From NCBI GenBank assembly GCA_031253995.1, contig JAIRVG010000078.1, positions 25,650 to 89,649 of the forward strand: a stretch of 64,000 bases of DNA. Reading direction: 5' to 3'. The notes beneath the pieces were generated by a model. It was not told where the DNA came from and ran no database searches. It saw only the letters and a list, made by a program, of their open reading frames with translations. Position 1 is the stretch's first letter. Every line of letters starts with the position of its first letter. Below are positions 42,124 to 49,394 of this stretch, in pieces. A program made the translations under genes and the position numbers. The DNA comes from Paucimonas sp. (lineage in GTDB: Bacteria; Pseudomonadota; Gammaproteobacteria; Pseudomonadales; Pseudomonadaceae).

Positions 42124-42687
42124 TCAACGCACGGTGGCGGCGTCGATGAACTCGTTGTGGGAGGAGGGGCTGTCGTCAGGGGACTCGGGCTGGCGGAACG
42201 GGGTGACCAGGTGGGTGTATTCCTCGATCAGCCGGTTCAGCGCCTCCGGCGGCTCGCAGGCCTGGAACTGCATGCGGATCTGCACCTCGTCCGGGTCGCG
42301 GGCGTCGCCCTGGCGGCGCGGCTGCTGGCCCACCTTGACGAAGAAACGCTGGTGCGCGGCGTCGGCGCACTGGCCGCTGGCGGGTCGGGTGTTCTGGATC
42401 TTCACTGAAAGGTCCACCTGCATCCGTTCCAGTGCCAGCCCGCGCGGTGCCACCAGGGCGATCAGCGGGATCTTCAGGGTATGCCGGTCGTCCATCGCCA
42501 CTTCGACCATCTTCGCCTTCATCGGCGCACCCAGGGCCTGGCTGTCATAGTCGAAGAACTGATCGAACAGCTTGATGTACTGCTGGGCGATCAGTCCGGT
42601 GGTGGCCGAGGCGGCTTCCTGCAGGCCACGGGTGATGTCGCACAGGTCGCTGGTGGCGATCGGTTCCTTGGGGGGCGTTTGCTCCAC
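42124..42687 (-). CDS. DUF2589 family protein B (second gene of the Mor cassette)
   Basis: A 187-residue protein of DUF2589 type. After a short N-terminus, an amphipathic stretch (ITRGLQEAASATTGLIAQQYIKLFDQFF) is followed by KIPLIALVAPRGLALERMQVDLSVKIQ, parallel to the same block in protein A, and by an RRQGDARDPDEVQIRMQFQ strand and a helical ALNRLIEEYT end. GTG 42687 is preferred: AAGGA lies directly against ATG 42696 (no spacing), but 9 bases before this GTG. It is separated from protein A by a 10-bp GC hairpin. It converges with tamB, 9 bases apart. Function is unknown. Confidence 0.75.
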   Translation of the reverse strand: MEQTPPKEPIATSDLCDITRGLQEAASATTGLIAQQYIKLFDQFFDYDSQALGAPMKAKMVEVAMDDRHTLKIPLIALVAPRGLALERMQVDLSVKIQNTRPASGQCADAAHQRFFVKVGQQPRRQGDARDPDEVQIRMQFQACEPPEALNRLIEEYTHLVTPFRQPESPDDSPSSHNEFIDAATVR

Positions 42688-42717
42688 GGGCAGCATTCCT
42701 TATCGAGGTGACGGAGT

Positions 42718-42740
42718 GCCCCGCCCGGAGCGGGCGGGGC
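42718..42740. terminator. GC-rich 10-bp hairpin between the two DUF2589 genes
   Basis: GCCCCGCCCG (42718-42727) and CGGGCGGGGC (42731-42740) pair perfectly with a GAG loop. There is no U-tract, so a processing or partial attenuation signal is as likely as a terminator. Confidence 0.55.
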
Positions 42741-42752
42741 GGCGGGGCGCAA

Positions 42753-43403
42753 TCAGGCGGGCGCCTGCTGCTCGTTCTTGTCGTTCGGGCCCTTGAGCGC
42801 GTTGTCGGTCGGCGGTGCCTCAAGGTTGTCCGGTGCGCTGCTGGCCAGGGTGACCGGTTTGGTCGCCGCTTCCGTGAGGTAGTCGATGACCCGCATCAGT
42901 GCCTCGGGTGGTCCCTGGCGGGTGACGCGGGTGTGGATGGCGTAGCGGGCGCGGGTGTCGGTCTTGCGGGTCTGCGCCGACTTGTGGCTGACCTGGCCGC
43001 GGACATCGACCTTGAACGGGCCCCAGCCCAGGGAGGCGCCGAACTCCGCCGACCCCGCGGTTTCGCTGGTGTCCTCGGCCTGCTGGCTGATGGTCAGCTC
43101 GAAATCGATGGTGCCTTCCTCGATCACGATGTTCGGGTGGGTGATCGCCGCCAGCAGGGGAATCTGCATCTTGCGCGACATGGTGCCCTTGTACACACCC
43201 TGTTCATCGACGATGGACTCGTCATAGTCGAACTGGATGGAGACGGCCTTGCCGTCCTTGATGCAGACGCCCAGGAGGAAGTCCGCGTAGCTTTTGCTCG
43301 CCGTCACCTGGGCCTGGATCATGGCTTGCAGGGGGCCGGAAATCATCCGGTCGAGGGGCAGTGCGTTGATTACCGAGCCGATGAGGCCGCTGTCGATGGT
43401 CAT
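42753..43403 (-). CDS. DUF2589 family protein A (first DUF2589 gene of the Mor cassette)
   Basis: A 216-residue protein with the full DUF2589 pattern: SGPLQAMIQAQVTASKSYADFLLGV (about 22-46), then SIQFDYDESIVDEQGVYKGT, MQIPLLAAITHPNIVIEEGTIDFELTISQQ (about 78-107) and, after a hydrophilic spacer, a basic strand RYAIHTRVTRQGPPEALMRVIDYLTEA. The C-terminal 30 residues are disordered and charged. No signal peptide or transmembrane helix. A good GAAGGAA lies upstream of ATG 43403. DUF2589 proteins occur in phage-like and accessory regions and have no established function. Confidence 0.82.
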   Translation of the reverse strand: MTIDSGLIGSVINALPLDRMISGPLQAMIQAQVTASKSYADFLLGVCIKDGKAVSIQFDYDESIVDEQGVYKGTMSRKMQIPLLAAITHPNIVIEEGTIDFELTISQQAEDTSETAGSAEFGASLGWGPFKVDVRGQVSHKSAQTRKTDTRARYAIHTRVTRQGPPEALMRVIDYLTEAATKPVTLASSAPDNLEAPPTDNALKGPNDKNEQQAPA

Positions 43404-43446
43404 TCAAGAATTCCTTCTCTCGATGTGCGCGGGAGTGCGCAGGGTG

Positions 43447-43468
43447 CAGCGGGCAGGGTCGCCCGCTG
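43447..43468. terminator. Hairpin between the Mor-family gene and DUF2589 gene A
   Basis: CAGCGGGC (43447-43454) and GCCCGCTG (43461-43468) form an 8-bp stem with a 6-base loop, the second hairpin of the cassette. It has no U-run. Confidence 0.45.
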
Positions 43469-43480
43469 GTCAGTCAGGGG

Positions 43481-43861
43481 TCAGCGCGAGTGCGCCTCCT
43501 GGCGGCGGATATTGCCGATCTGGCGCAGGCTCAGGCCGTACTTGTTGGCCAGCACGCTGCGCGACAGGCCATTGGAGCTTTCCTCCTGGATCTGCTGGTT
43601 GCGCAACTGGCGGTTGAAGTGGTCGCACTTGGGGATCTCCAGGGCCATGCCGGCATAGCGCTTGATCAGCGCCTCCAGCGCTTCGGCCGGAAGGATCTCC
43701 GCCAGCGAGGTGCGTTCGCGGTGCTTGGGAATGTATTTCGGCCGGCCGCCGTAGATATGGGTCAGGCGGTAGGCGTGTTCGATGCCGATACAGTCGATGA
43801 GCATCTGCAGGGAGTGCGGAAGTTGCTCGATGTCGATTCGCTTGAGGTCACAGGGTTGCAT
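43481..43861 (-). CDS. Mor-family transcriptional regulator (phage Mu middle-operon activator-like)
   Basis: A 126-residue protein with the Mor/C domain organisation: an N-terminal dimerisation part (LPHSLQMLIDCIGIEHAYRL), the conserved loop YGGRPKYIPK (37-46), LAEILPAEALEALIKRYAGMALEIPKCD, then the C-terminal HTH (about 97-121: SVLANKYGLSLRQIGNIRR). AAGGAAG precedes ATG 43861. It heads the leftward cassette with two DUF2589 genes. In phage Mu, Mor activates middle transcription by recruiting RNA polymerase; no Mu structural or transposition genes are present. It may act on its own operon. The 297-base gap upstream (43862-44158) shows no gene or recognised site. Confidence 0.85.
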   Translation of the reverse strand: MQPCDLKRIDIEQLPHSLQMLIDCIGIEHAYRLTHIYGGRPKYIPKHRERTSLAEILPAEALEALIKRYAGMALEIPKCDHFNRQLRNQQIQEESSNGLSRSVLANKYGLSLRQIGNIRRQEAHSR

Positions 43862-44158
43862 GATGACTTCCTTGTTTTGGCGTGAGCAAAAAGGTCTCTG
43901 TCCGGGCCAGGCAGGGCGCGAGCCTGGTGCGGGAAGAGGTGCGTGGCACTGGGCAGGCCAGGTGGCGTGAGACCGATTCTCGGCCAGGCGTACCGAGGTC
44001 GCTAGGTAGCAAGCAGGTCAGGAGCGGTAGCCCAGAAGTCAAAGCACTGTAAGTTTTATGGTCGCTGAAAGTAGGCAGGAGGGCTGTATTGGATGTGTAT
44101 CCCCTGTATTTCCATGCTTCCGGTCAGAGCGACCGGCGCATGGTTGCCAGACCTTGAC

Positions 44159-44617
44159 TCAAGGGCAAGGTTTGCTGAGCAGGAGGCTCACCTGGCCCAG
44201 CCAGGGCACCGGGGAACCGCTGAGGTTGTCCGGCAGGGTGCGCCAGTCCACCGACAGGCACACGGCACTGAGCGACGTGCCGTTGTCGTTGCCCACCACC
44301 AGGGGCTGGAAATCACGGCGATAGCGCGCGCGGGTGCCTTTTTCGGCGCGAGCTGCATCGGCGCGTTGCAGGGTGGCCAGGGCCAGTTCGGCGATCTGCT
44401 GCTGGGGCACGGTGAAGTGGGGCACCTTGCCAGGGCTCAGGTGCCCGGCGCTGCGGGTGCGCTGCCAGAGTTGTTGCCACTGGCTGCTGCCGGCGTTCTG
44501 CGCCAGGTGCGTGGCCAGGGCCAGCAGTTCGCTTTCGGTAAGGTTCTCGGTGTTCAGCGCGTGGGCGCCGAGGCTGGCGGACAGCGCGACGCTGCCAAGC
44601 AGAAGGCGGAGGGACAT
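44159..44617 (-). CDS. Hypothetical secreted protein
   Basis: A 152-residue protein with a signal peptide (LRLLLGSVALSASLGAHA) and a mostly helical mature part (NLTESELLALATHLAQN...WQQLWQRTRSAG) that ends in the hydrophobic WLGQVSLLLSKPC. Two cysteines (in SAVCLSVDW and KPC) could form a disulphide. It was not recognised as any family. The ribosome-binding site is weak. It is divergent from the small membrane protein gene. Confidence 0.6.
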   Translation of the reverse strand: MSLRLLLGSVALSASLGAHALNTENLTESELLALATHLAQNAGSSQWQQLWQRTRSAGHLSPGKVPHFTVPQQQIAELALATLQRADAARAEKGTRARYRRDFQPLVVGNDNGTSLSAVCLSVDWRTLPDNLSGSPVPWLGQVSLLLSKPCP

Positions 44618-44781
44618 GGCGTGGGTGGCTCGCAGGAAGGGGCATGGGCCCGGAGCCCGGCATGGTTTCAGCTGCCGTTCGGGGAAAAAACCGGGAAAAC
44701 ATCCTCTGGCACGACATCGCGCGGTATCATGGCGCCCGGCCAGTTATCGGCCGTCACCATCGCTGTCGCAAGGATTTTCCA

Positions 44782-44970
44782 ATGACTCAAAGGCAACGCC
44801 TGAAATATTCGATCCTGATGACCCTGGTCTTGCTGGCCGCCATGTTCGGCCTGTCCTGGCTGGTCAAGCAGGGCACGCTCAGCGAGCAGATGTTCCAGTA
44901 CATCGCCATGGGCCTGGCGGTGATCTTCGTCGTCATCAACGGCATCATGCGCCGCAAGGTCAAGCCCTGA
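44782..44970 (+). CDS. Small two-helix membrane protein
   Basis: A 62-residue protein with AAGGA 8 bases ahead of ATG 44782, two hydrophobic helices (SILMTLVLLAAMFGLSWLV and FQYIAMGLAVIFVVINGIM) and basic ends (MTQRQRLK, RRKVKP). It was not recognised. It is followed by a hairpin that it shares with the convergent winged-helix gene. Confidence 0.65.
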   Translation: MTQRQRLKYSILMTLVLLAAMFGLSWLVKQGTLSEQMFQYIAMGLAVIFVVINGIMRRKVKP

Positions 44971-44981
44971 CGAACGGATCG

Positions 44982-45011
44982 GAGCGGCCGGCCATCGCCG
45001 GCCGGTCGCTC
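44982..45011. terminator. Bidirectional hairpin between convergent genes
   Basis: The outer GAGCG/CGCTC and inner GCCGGC/GCCGGC pairs form one GC-rich stem-loop spanning the gap and the last bases of the leftward gene. No clear T-tract follows. Confidence 0.45.
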
Positions 45012-45402
45012 AACGTGACGGGGCCTGTTCCAGCACTGCGCGGGCCTGGGGATTGAGGCTGTAGCACTTGTCGTTGCCCATGCTGATGACGCCCTCGACG
45101 CACAGGCGCTTGAGCACCTCGCGCACGCTGAGGAACGACAGCGGGATATCGAGCTTCTCCAGTTGGCTGTGAATGCCGCGTACGCCGATGGCGCGTCCTT
45201 CGCGGTCGGCCATGTGCAAGGCGTCGATGACCTTGAGGCGAATCAGGCTGGTGCGCAGGCCGAAGACCCGCAGCAGTTCGCGGATCTGTTCGTTGCCGGC
45301 GCGTTCCTCGGTGTCCGTGGGCTCGCTCTTGACCTGCAATGCGGTGTTTACCTTGCGTCTGTAGCGCAGGGGCTGCGCCGGTTGCTGTTGCGGGTTGTAC
45401 AT
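45010..45402 (-). CDS. Fur-like winged-helix regulator without the metal-binding domain
   Basis: A 130-residue protein with a Fur-type winged helix (about 45-120): ELLRVFGLRTSLIRLKVIDALHMAD, then RGIHSQLEKLDIPLSFLSVREVLKRLCVEGVI. Fur's C-terminal dimerisation domain and its His/Cys metal ligands are absent; the N-terminus is Gln/Pro/Arg-rich. ATG 45402 has AAGGGAG upstream. It is divergent from pvdQ; Pseudomonas homologues are often named Fe2+/Zn2+ uptake regulation proteins. Metal-responsive control is thus unproven. Confidence 0.72.
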   Translation of the reverse strand: MYNPQQQPAQPLRYRRKVNTALQVKSEPTDTEERAGNEQIRELLRVFGLRTSLIRLKVIDALHMADREGRAIGVRGIHSQLEKLDIPLSFLSVREVLKRLCVEGVISMGNDKCYSLNPQARAVLEQAPSR

Positions 45403-45550
45403 GTGAAAAACTCCCTTTCCAGAGTCGGACTTGTCCTGCGTACTTAATGACGCTCCCAATCTATAAGACGAATGAGAACGACAAATCTGCAACGTGAGCA
45501 GAAAAAAAATCCGCATTCCTACCTGTAACGAAGCAAGCGTCTCTTTACCG

Positions 45551-45573
45551 TAAATTTTTCATCTGGACTTCGT
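45551..45573 (+). promoter_or_regulatory. Possible PvdS-type (iron starvation) promoter of pvdQ
   Basis: TAAAT (45551-45555) and CGT (45571-45573) are separated by 15 bases, close to the TAAAT-N16-CGT iron-starvation box used by PvdS. The one-base shorter spacer lowers confidence. It ends 43 bases before the start codon. Confidence 0.4.
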
Positions 45574-45616
45574 TCTATCAGGATGCCCCCACTCTCCTGA
45601 TCTGGCTGGAGCTCGC

Positions 45617-47926
45617 GTGATCAACATTTCCCCCGTTTCCAGGCTCTGCCTGGCTGCGCTGCTCGTCGGCCTTGGCCTTGCCGCCCAGGCCCGCGAAAAC
45701 CCCGGCGAAACCTCGGCAGAGATCCGCCGCACCACCTTCGGTGTACCCCATGTCCTGGCCAGCGATGATCGTGGACTTGGCTACGGCATCGGCTACGCCT
45801 ACGGCCAGGACAACCTGTGCTTGCTGGCCAATGAAGTGGTGACGGTCAACGGCCAGCGCTCGCGATTCTTCGGCCCGGACCAGCGCACCCTGGAACAGCG
45901 CAAGAACCTCACCAGCGACCTGTTCTTCACCTGGCTGAACACCCCGCTGGCGGTCTCCGCGTTCTGGCAGGCGCAGCCGGCGCCGATCCAGGCGCTGCTC
46001 GAAGGCTATGCCCAGGGCTTCAACCGCGCCCTGGCTGAGCGCCGTGCTGCGGGACTGCCGGCGGAATGCGAAACGGGCGAATGGCTGCGGCCGATCACCG
46101 CCTTCGACCTGGTCAAGCTGACCCGCCGGCTGCTGGTGGAAGGTGGCGTCGGCCAGTTCGCCGAAGCCGTGGTGGGGGCGGTACCGCCAAGTACCGCCGC
46201 GCAGCGTGATCTCAAGGATTTCAGCCTGGCCCTGGAAAACCAGCAGCGCTTCGCCCTGGAGCGCGGCAGCAATGCCGTGGCCGTGGGCAGCGAGCGCTCG
46301 GCCAGCGGCCGCGGCATGCTCCTGGCCAACCCGCACTTCCCGTGGCAGGGCGGCATGCGCTTCTACCAGATGCACCTGACCATTCCCGGCCAGCTGGACG
46401 TGATGGGGGCGGCGCTGCCGGGGCTTCCGCTGATCAATATCGGCTTCAACCGCCACCTGGCCTGGACCCACACGGTGGATGCTTCGCGGCATTTCACCCT
46501 GCATCGGCTGCAACTGGACCCCAAGGACCCGACCCGCTACCTGTTCGACGGTCAGTCGCTGCCACTGGAGCGCCAGCGCCTGACGGTCACGGTCAAGGGT
46601 GACGACGGCCAGTTGCGTGAAGTGAACCACGAGCTGTTCAGCAGTCGCTTCGGCCCGGTGGTGCAGTGGCCGGGTCGCCTCGACTGGACGCCGCAGGCGG
46701 CCTTCAGCCTGCGCGATGCCAACCTCGACAACAGCCGTGTCCTGCAGCAATGGCGCGCGATCAACCAGGCCGACAGCCTGGCGGCTTTGCAGGACTCGGT
46801 GCAGCGCCTGCAGGGCATTCCCTGGGTCAACACCCTGGCCACCGACGCCGCCGGCCAGGCCCTGTACCTGAATCAGTCGGTGGTGCCCTACGTCGATACC
46901 GAGTTGCTGGGACGTTGCAGCGATCCGAAGGCTGGCCTGGAAATGATCGTCCTCGATGGCTCCCGTAGCGAATGCAACTGGAAAGTCGATCCGCGCGCCG
47001 CCCAGCCGGGAATCTTCCCGGCGCAGATGCAGCCACGACTGAGTCGCGGGGACTTCGTCCAGCACGCCAACGACACGGCCTGGCTGGTGAACCCGGCGCA
47101 GCCGCTGAGCGGTTTCTCGCCGCTGATCAGCCGTGACAACCTGCCCCTCGGCCCGCGTGCGCGGTTTGCCCTGACCCGCCTGGAGAAACCCGGAAAGCTT
47201 GGCGCCGACGACCTGAAGAACATGGTGATGGATGACCAGGTCTACCTGGCCGACGTGCTCCTGCCGGACCTGCTCAAGTGGTGTGCCGGCAATGGCGACG
47301 ATGCCCGCTTGAAGAGCGTCTGCGCCGCACTGGGCAAGTGGGACGGACGGGCCAGCCTGGACAGCGGCCTGGGCCTGGTGCACTTCCAGCTCATCATGCA
47401 CGTCCTGCAGGAGAAGGGTGGCTTCTGGCGGGTCGCCTTCAACCCGGCCGATCCCCTGCATACCCCGCGCGGACTGGCCTGGGAGCGCGCCGCCGTAGCG
47501 AAGATGCTGCGCGAGGCGGCGCTCGCTTCGGCGGCGCGGGTGGCCGGGGCCGACCCGGCGCTGCAGTGGGGCCAGATCCAGCAGGCCGCCGATGGCACGC
47601 CGATCCATGGCGGCCCGGCCAACCTCGGTGTGTACAACGCGATCCAGAGCGTCGATGCCGCGCCGGGCAAACGCCGGGTGGTCAGCGGTACCAGCTACCT
47701 GCAACTGGTGACCTTCGACGCCAACGGGCCCAAGGCCGAAGGCCTGCTGGTGTTCTCCCAGTCCAGCGAGGCCGCCTCGCCCCACGGCAGCGACCAGACG
47801 CGGGCCTTCTCCGCCAGGCAATGGCAGCCGACGCCGTTCACCGAAGCGCAGATCAAGGCCGACCCGCAGTACCGCTCGCAGGTGATTCGCGAAGCGTCGA
47901 CGGTGGAGGCGGCCGTCAGCCGTTGA
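45617..47926 (+). CDS. pvdQ: PvdQ-type acylase (Ntn hydrolase of the penicillin acylase family)
   Basis: A 769-residue periplasmic Ntn hydrolase matching PvdQ (762 residues in P. aeruginosa) along its length. A signal peptide (LCLAALLVGLGLAAQA) precedes the alpha chain; maturation is expected before the nucleophile Ser218 in LERGSNAVAVGSER. Other family motifs: GMLLANPHFPWQGGMRFYQMH, GFNRHLAWTHTVDASRHF and ALYLNQSVVPYV, and the C-terminal VSGTSYLQLVTF. PvdQ removes the fatty acyl chain of a pyoverdine precursor and also hydrolyses long-chain acyl-homoserine lactones. No other pyoverdine genes are adjacent. It overlaps trhP tail to tail by 11 bases. Confidence 0.9.
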   Translation: MINISPVSRLCLAALLVGLGLAAQARENPGETSAEIRRTTFGVPHVLASDDRGLGYGIGYAYGQDNLCLLANEVVTVNGQRSRFFGPDQRTLEQRKNLTSDLFFTWLNTPLAVSAFWQAQPAPIQALLEGYAQGFNRALAERRAAGLPAECETGEWLRPITAFDLVKLTRRLLVEGGVGQFAEAVVGAVPPSTAAQRDLKDFSLALENQQRFALERGSNAVAVGSERSASGRGMLLANPHFPWQGGMRFYQMHLTIPGQLDVMGAALPGLPLINIGFNRHLAWTHTVDASRHFTLHRLQLDPKDPTRYLFDGQSLPLERQRLTVTVKGDDGQLREVNHELFSSRFGPVVQWPGRLDWTPQAAFSLRDANLDNSRVLQQWRAINQADSLAALQDSVQRLQGIPWVNTLATDAAGQALYLNQSVVPYVDTELLGRCSDPKAGLEMIVLDGSRSECNWKVDPRAAQPGIFPAQMQPRLSRGDFVQHANDTAWLVNPAQPLSGFSPLISRDNLPLGPRARFALTRLEKPGKLGADDLKNMVMDDQVYLADVLLPDLLKWCAGNGDDARLKSVCAALGKWDGRASLDSGLGLVHFQLIMHVLQEKGGFWRVAFNPADPLHTPRGLAWERAAVAKMLREAALASAARVAGADPALQWGQIQQAADGTPIHGGPANLGVYNAIQSVDAAPGKRRVVSGTSYLQLVTFDANGPKAEGLLVFSQSSEAASPHGSDQTRAFSARQWQPTPFTEAQIKADPQYRSQVIREASTVEAAVSR

Positions 47927-49235
47927 CGTCGCGCATCAACAGGCCATAGGCCAGGTCTGCCTGTTCGGGTACCGGCAGGTAGACCACATGACCGTCGCCA
48001 GGGGCCACTTCCAGTGGCTTGCCCTGGCGATCACGCAGTTGCATCAGGTCGAAATGGAAGTTGCCGCCCGGGGTCATCAGTTCCAGGTGATCGCCGAGGG
48101 CGAAGCGGTTCTTCACCTGGACTTCCGCCAGCCCGTCGACCCGCGCGCCGGTCAGCTCGCCGACGAACTGCTGGCGGTCCGAGACGGAGTTGCCGCGCTG
48201 GTAGTTCTGGTACTCGTCATGCACGTGGCGGCGCAGGAAGCCTTCGGTGTAGCCGCGCTGGGCCAGGGACTCCAGGTCGAGCATCAGCGAGCGGTCGAAT
48301 TCGCGGCCGGCGGCCGCATCGTCGATGGCCTGGCGATAGACCTGGGTGGTGCGCGCGCAGTAGAAGTGCGACTTGGTCCGCCCCTCGATCTTCAGCGAAT
48401 GCACGCCCATGCGCGCCAGGCGCTCGACGTGCTGCACCGCGCGCAGGTCCTTGGCATTCATGATGTAGGTGCCGTGCTCGTCCTCGAAGGCGGGCATGTC
48501 TTCGTCCGGGCGATTGCTCTCCTGGAGCAGGAACACCTGCTCGGTCGGTGCGCCGAGACCCAGGGTCGGATCGACCTGGCGGACGATGTCGCCGGTCTCG
48601 TTCTCGGTCGCTTCGCTGGCCGTGTATTTCCAGCGGCAGGCGTTGGTGCAGCTGCCCTGGTTGGCATCGCGGCGGTTGAGGTAGCCGGACAGTAGGCAGC
48701 GCCCGGAGTAGGCCATGCACAGCGCGCCGTGGACGAACACTTCCAGCTCCATCTGCGGCACCTGTTCGCGGATCTCGCCGATTTCTTCCAGCGACAGCTC
48801 CCGCGACAGGATCACCCGGGTCAGGCCCAGGCTTTTCCAGAACGCCACGCTGGCCCAGTTCACCGTGTTGGCCTGCACCGAGAGGTGGATCGGCATGTCG
48901 GGGAAGTGCTCGCGCACCAGCATGATCAGTCCCGGGTCGGACATGATCAGCGCGTCCGGGGCCATGGCGATCACTGGCTCCAGGTCCTTGAGGAAGGTCT
49001 TCAGCTTGGCGTTGTGCGGGGCGATGTTGACCACCACGTAGAAGCGCTTGCCCTGGGCTTGCGCTTCCTTGATGCCGAGGGCCAGGTTGGCGTGGTCGAA
49101 CTCGTTGTTGCGCACCCGCAGGCTGTAGCGCGGCTGGCCGGCGTAGACCGCGTCGGCGCCGTAGGCGAAGGCGTAGCGCATGTTCTTCAGGGTGCCGGCG
49201 GGGGCGAGCAGTTCGGGCTTGGTCAGGTCGGTCAT
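47916..49235 (-). CDS. trhP: tRNA 5-hydroxyuridine modification protein TrhP (YegQ), U32 family
   Basis: A 439-residue peptidase-U32-family protein. YegQ/TrhP acts in prephenate-dependent formation of 5-hydroxyuridine at the wobble position of certain tRNAs. Seen are PELLAPAGTLKNMRYAFAYGADAVY at the N-terminus, LEVFVHGALCMAYSGRCLLSGY (the U32 signature with Fe-S cysteines), NQGSCTNACRWKY and KIEGRTKSHFY. The C-terminal ~85 residues form the beta-barrel extension of the YegQ subgroup. Confidence 0.92.
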   Translation of the reverse strand: MTDLTKPELLAPAGTLKNMRYAFAYGADAVYAGQPRYSLRVRNNEFDHANLALGIKEAQAQGKRFYVVVNIAPHNAKLKTFLKDLEPVIAMAPDALIMSDPGLIMLVREHFPDMPIHLSVQANTVNWASVAFWKSLGLTRVILSRELSLEEIGEIREQVPQMELEVFVHGALCMAYSGRCLLSGYLNRRDANQGSCTNACRWKYTASEATENETGDIVRQVDPTLGLGAPTEQVFLLQESNRPDEDMPAFEDEHGTYIMNAKDLRAVQHVERLARMGVHSLKIEGRTKSHFYCARTTQVYRQAIDDAAAGREFDRSLMLDLESLAQRGYTEGFLRRHVHDEYQNYQRGNSVSDRQQFVGELTGARVDGLAEVQVKNRFALGDHLELMTPGGNFHFDLMQLRDRQGKPLEVAPGDGHVVYLPVPEQADLAYGLLMRDVNG

Positions 49236-49340
49236 GATCGGGTCGGGGCAAAAGGCGGGGATGCTACGCCGGCACGGCGCGCGATTTATTGATCTGGAGC
49301 AACGGCACTTTCTCTGGTGTGCAAAGCACTAATGTTCAAC

Positions 49341-49371
49341 GCGGACCCTGTGGGAGCGGGTCTGCGTCCAG
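49341..49371. repeat. Solitary REP-type unit
   Basis: CGCGGACCC and GGGTCTGCG flank GTGGGAGC and can pair imperfectly. It is the same GTGGGAGCGGGT unit that forms the large palindrome at 11.3 kb, here without a partner, in the leader of the AI-2E family gene. Confidence 0.5.
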
Positions 49372-49394
49372 TCAATCGGGTGTTAAGGGCCGAC

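Noticed and set aside
43940..43957. Sigma-54-like GG-N10-GC match (TGGCACTGGGCAGGCC, rightward)
   Set aside because: The -12 element is poor, and no gene starts suitably downstream on that strand.
43848..44042. A 64-codon leftward frame upstream of the Mor-family gene
   Set aside because: Overlaps the Mor start region, has no ribosome-binding site and shows no recognisable pattern.
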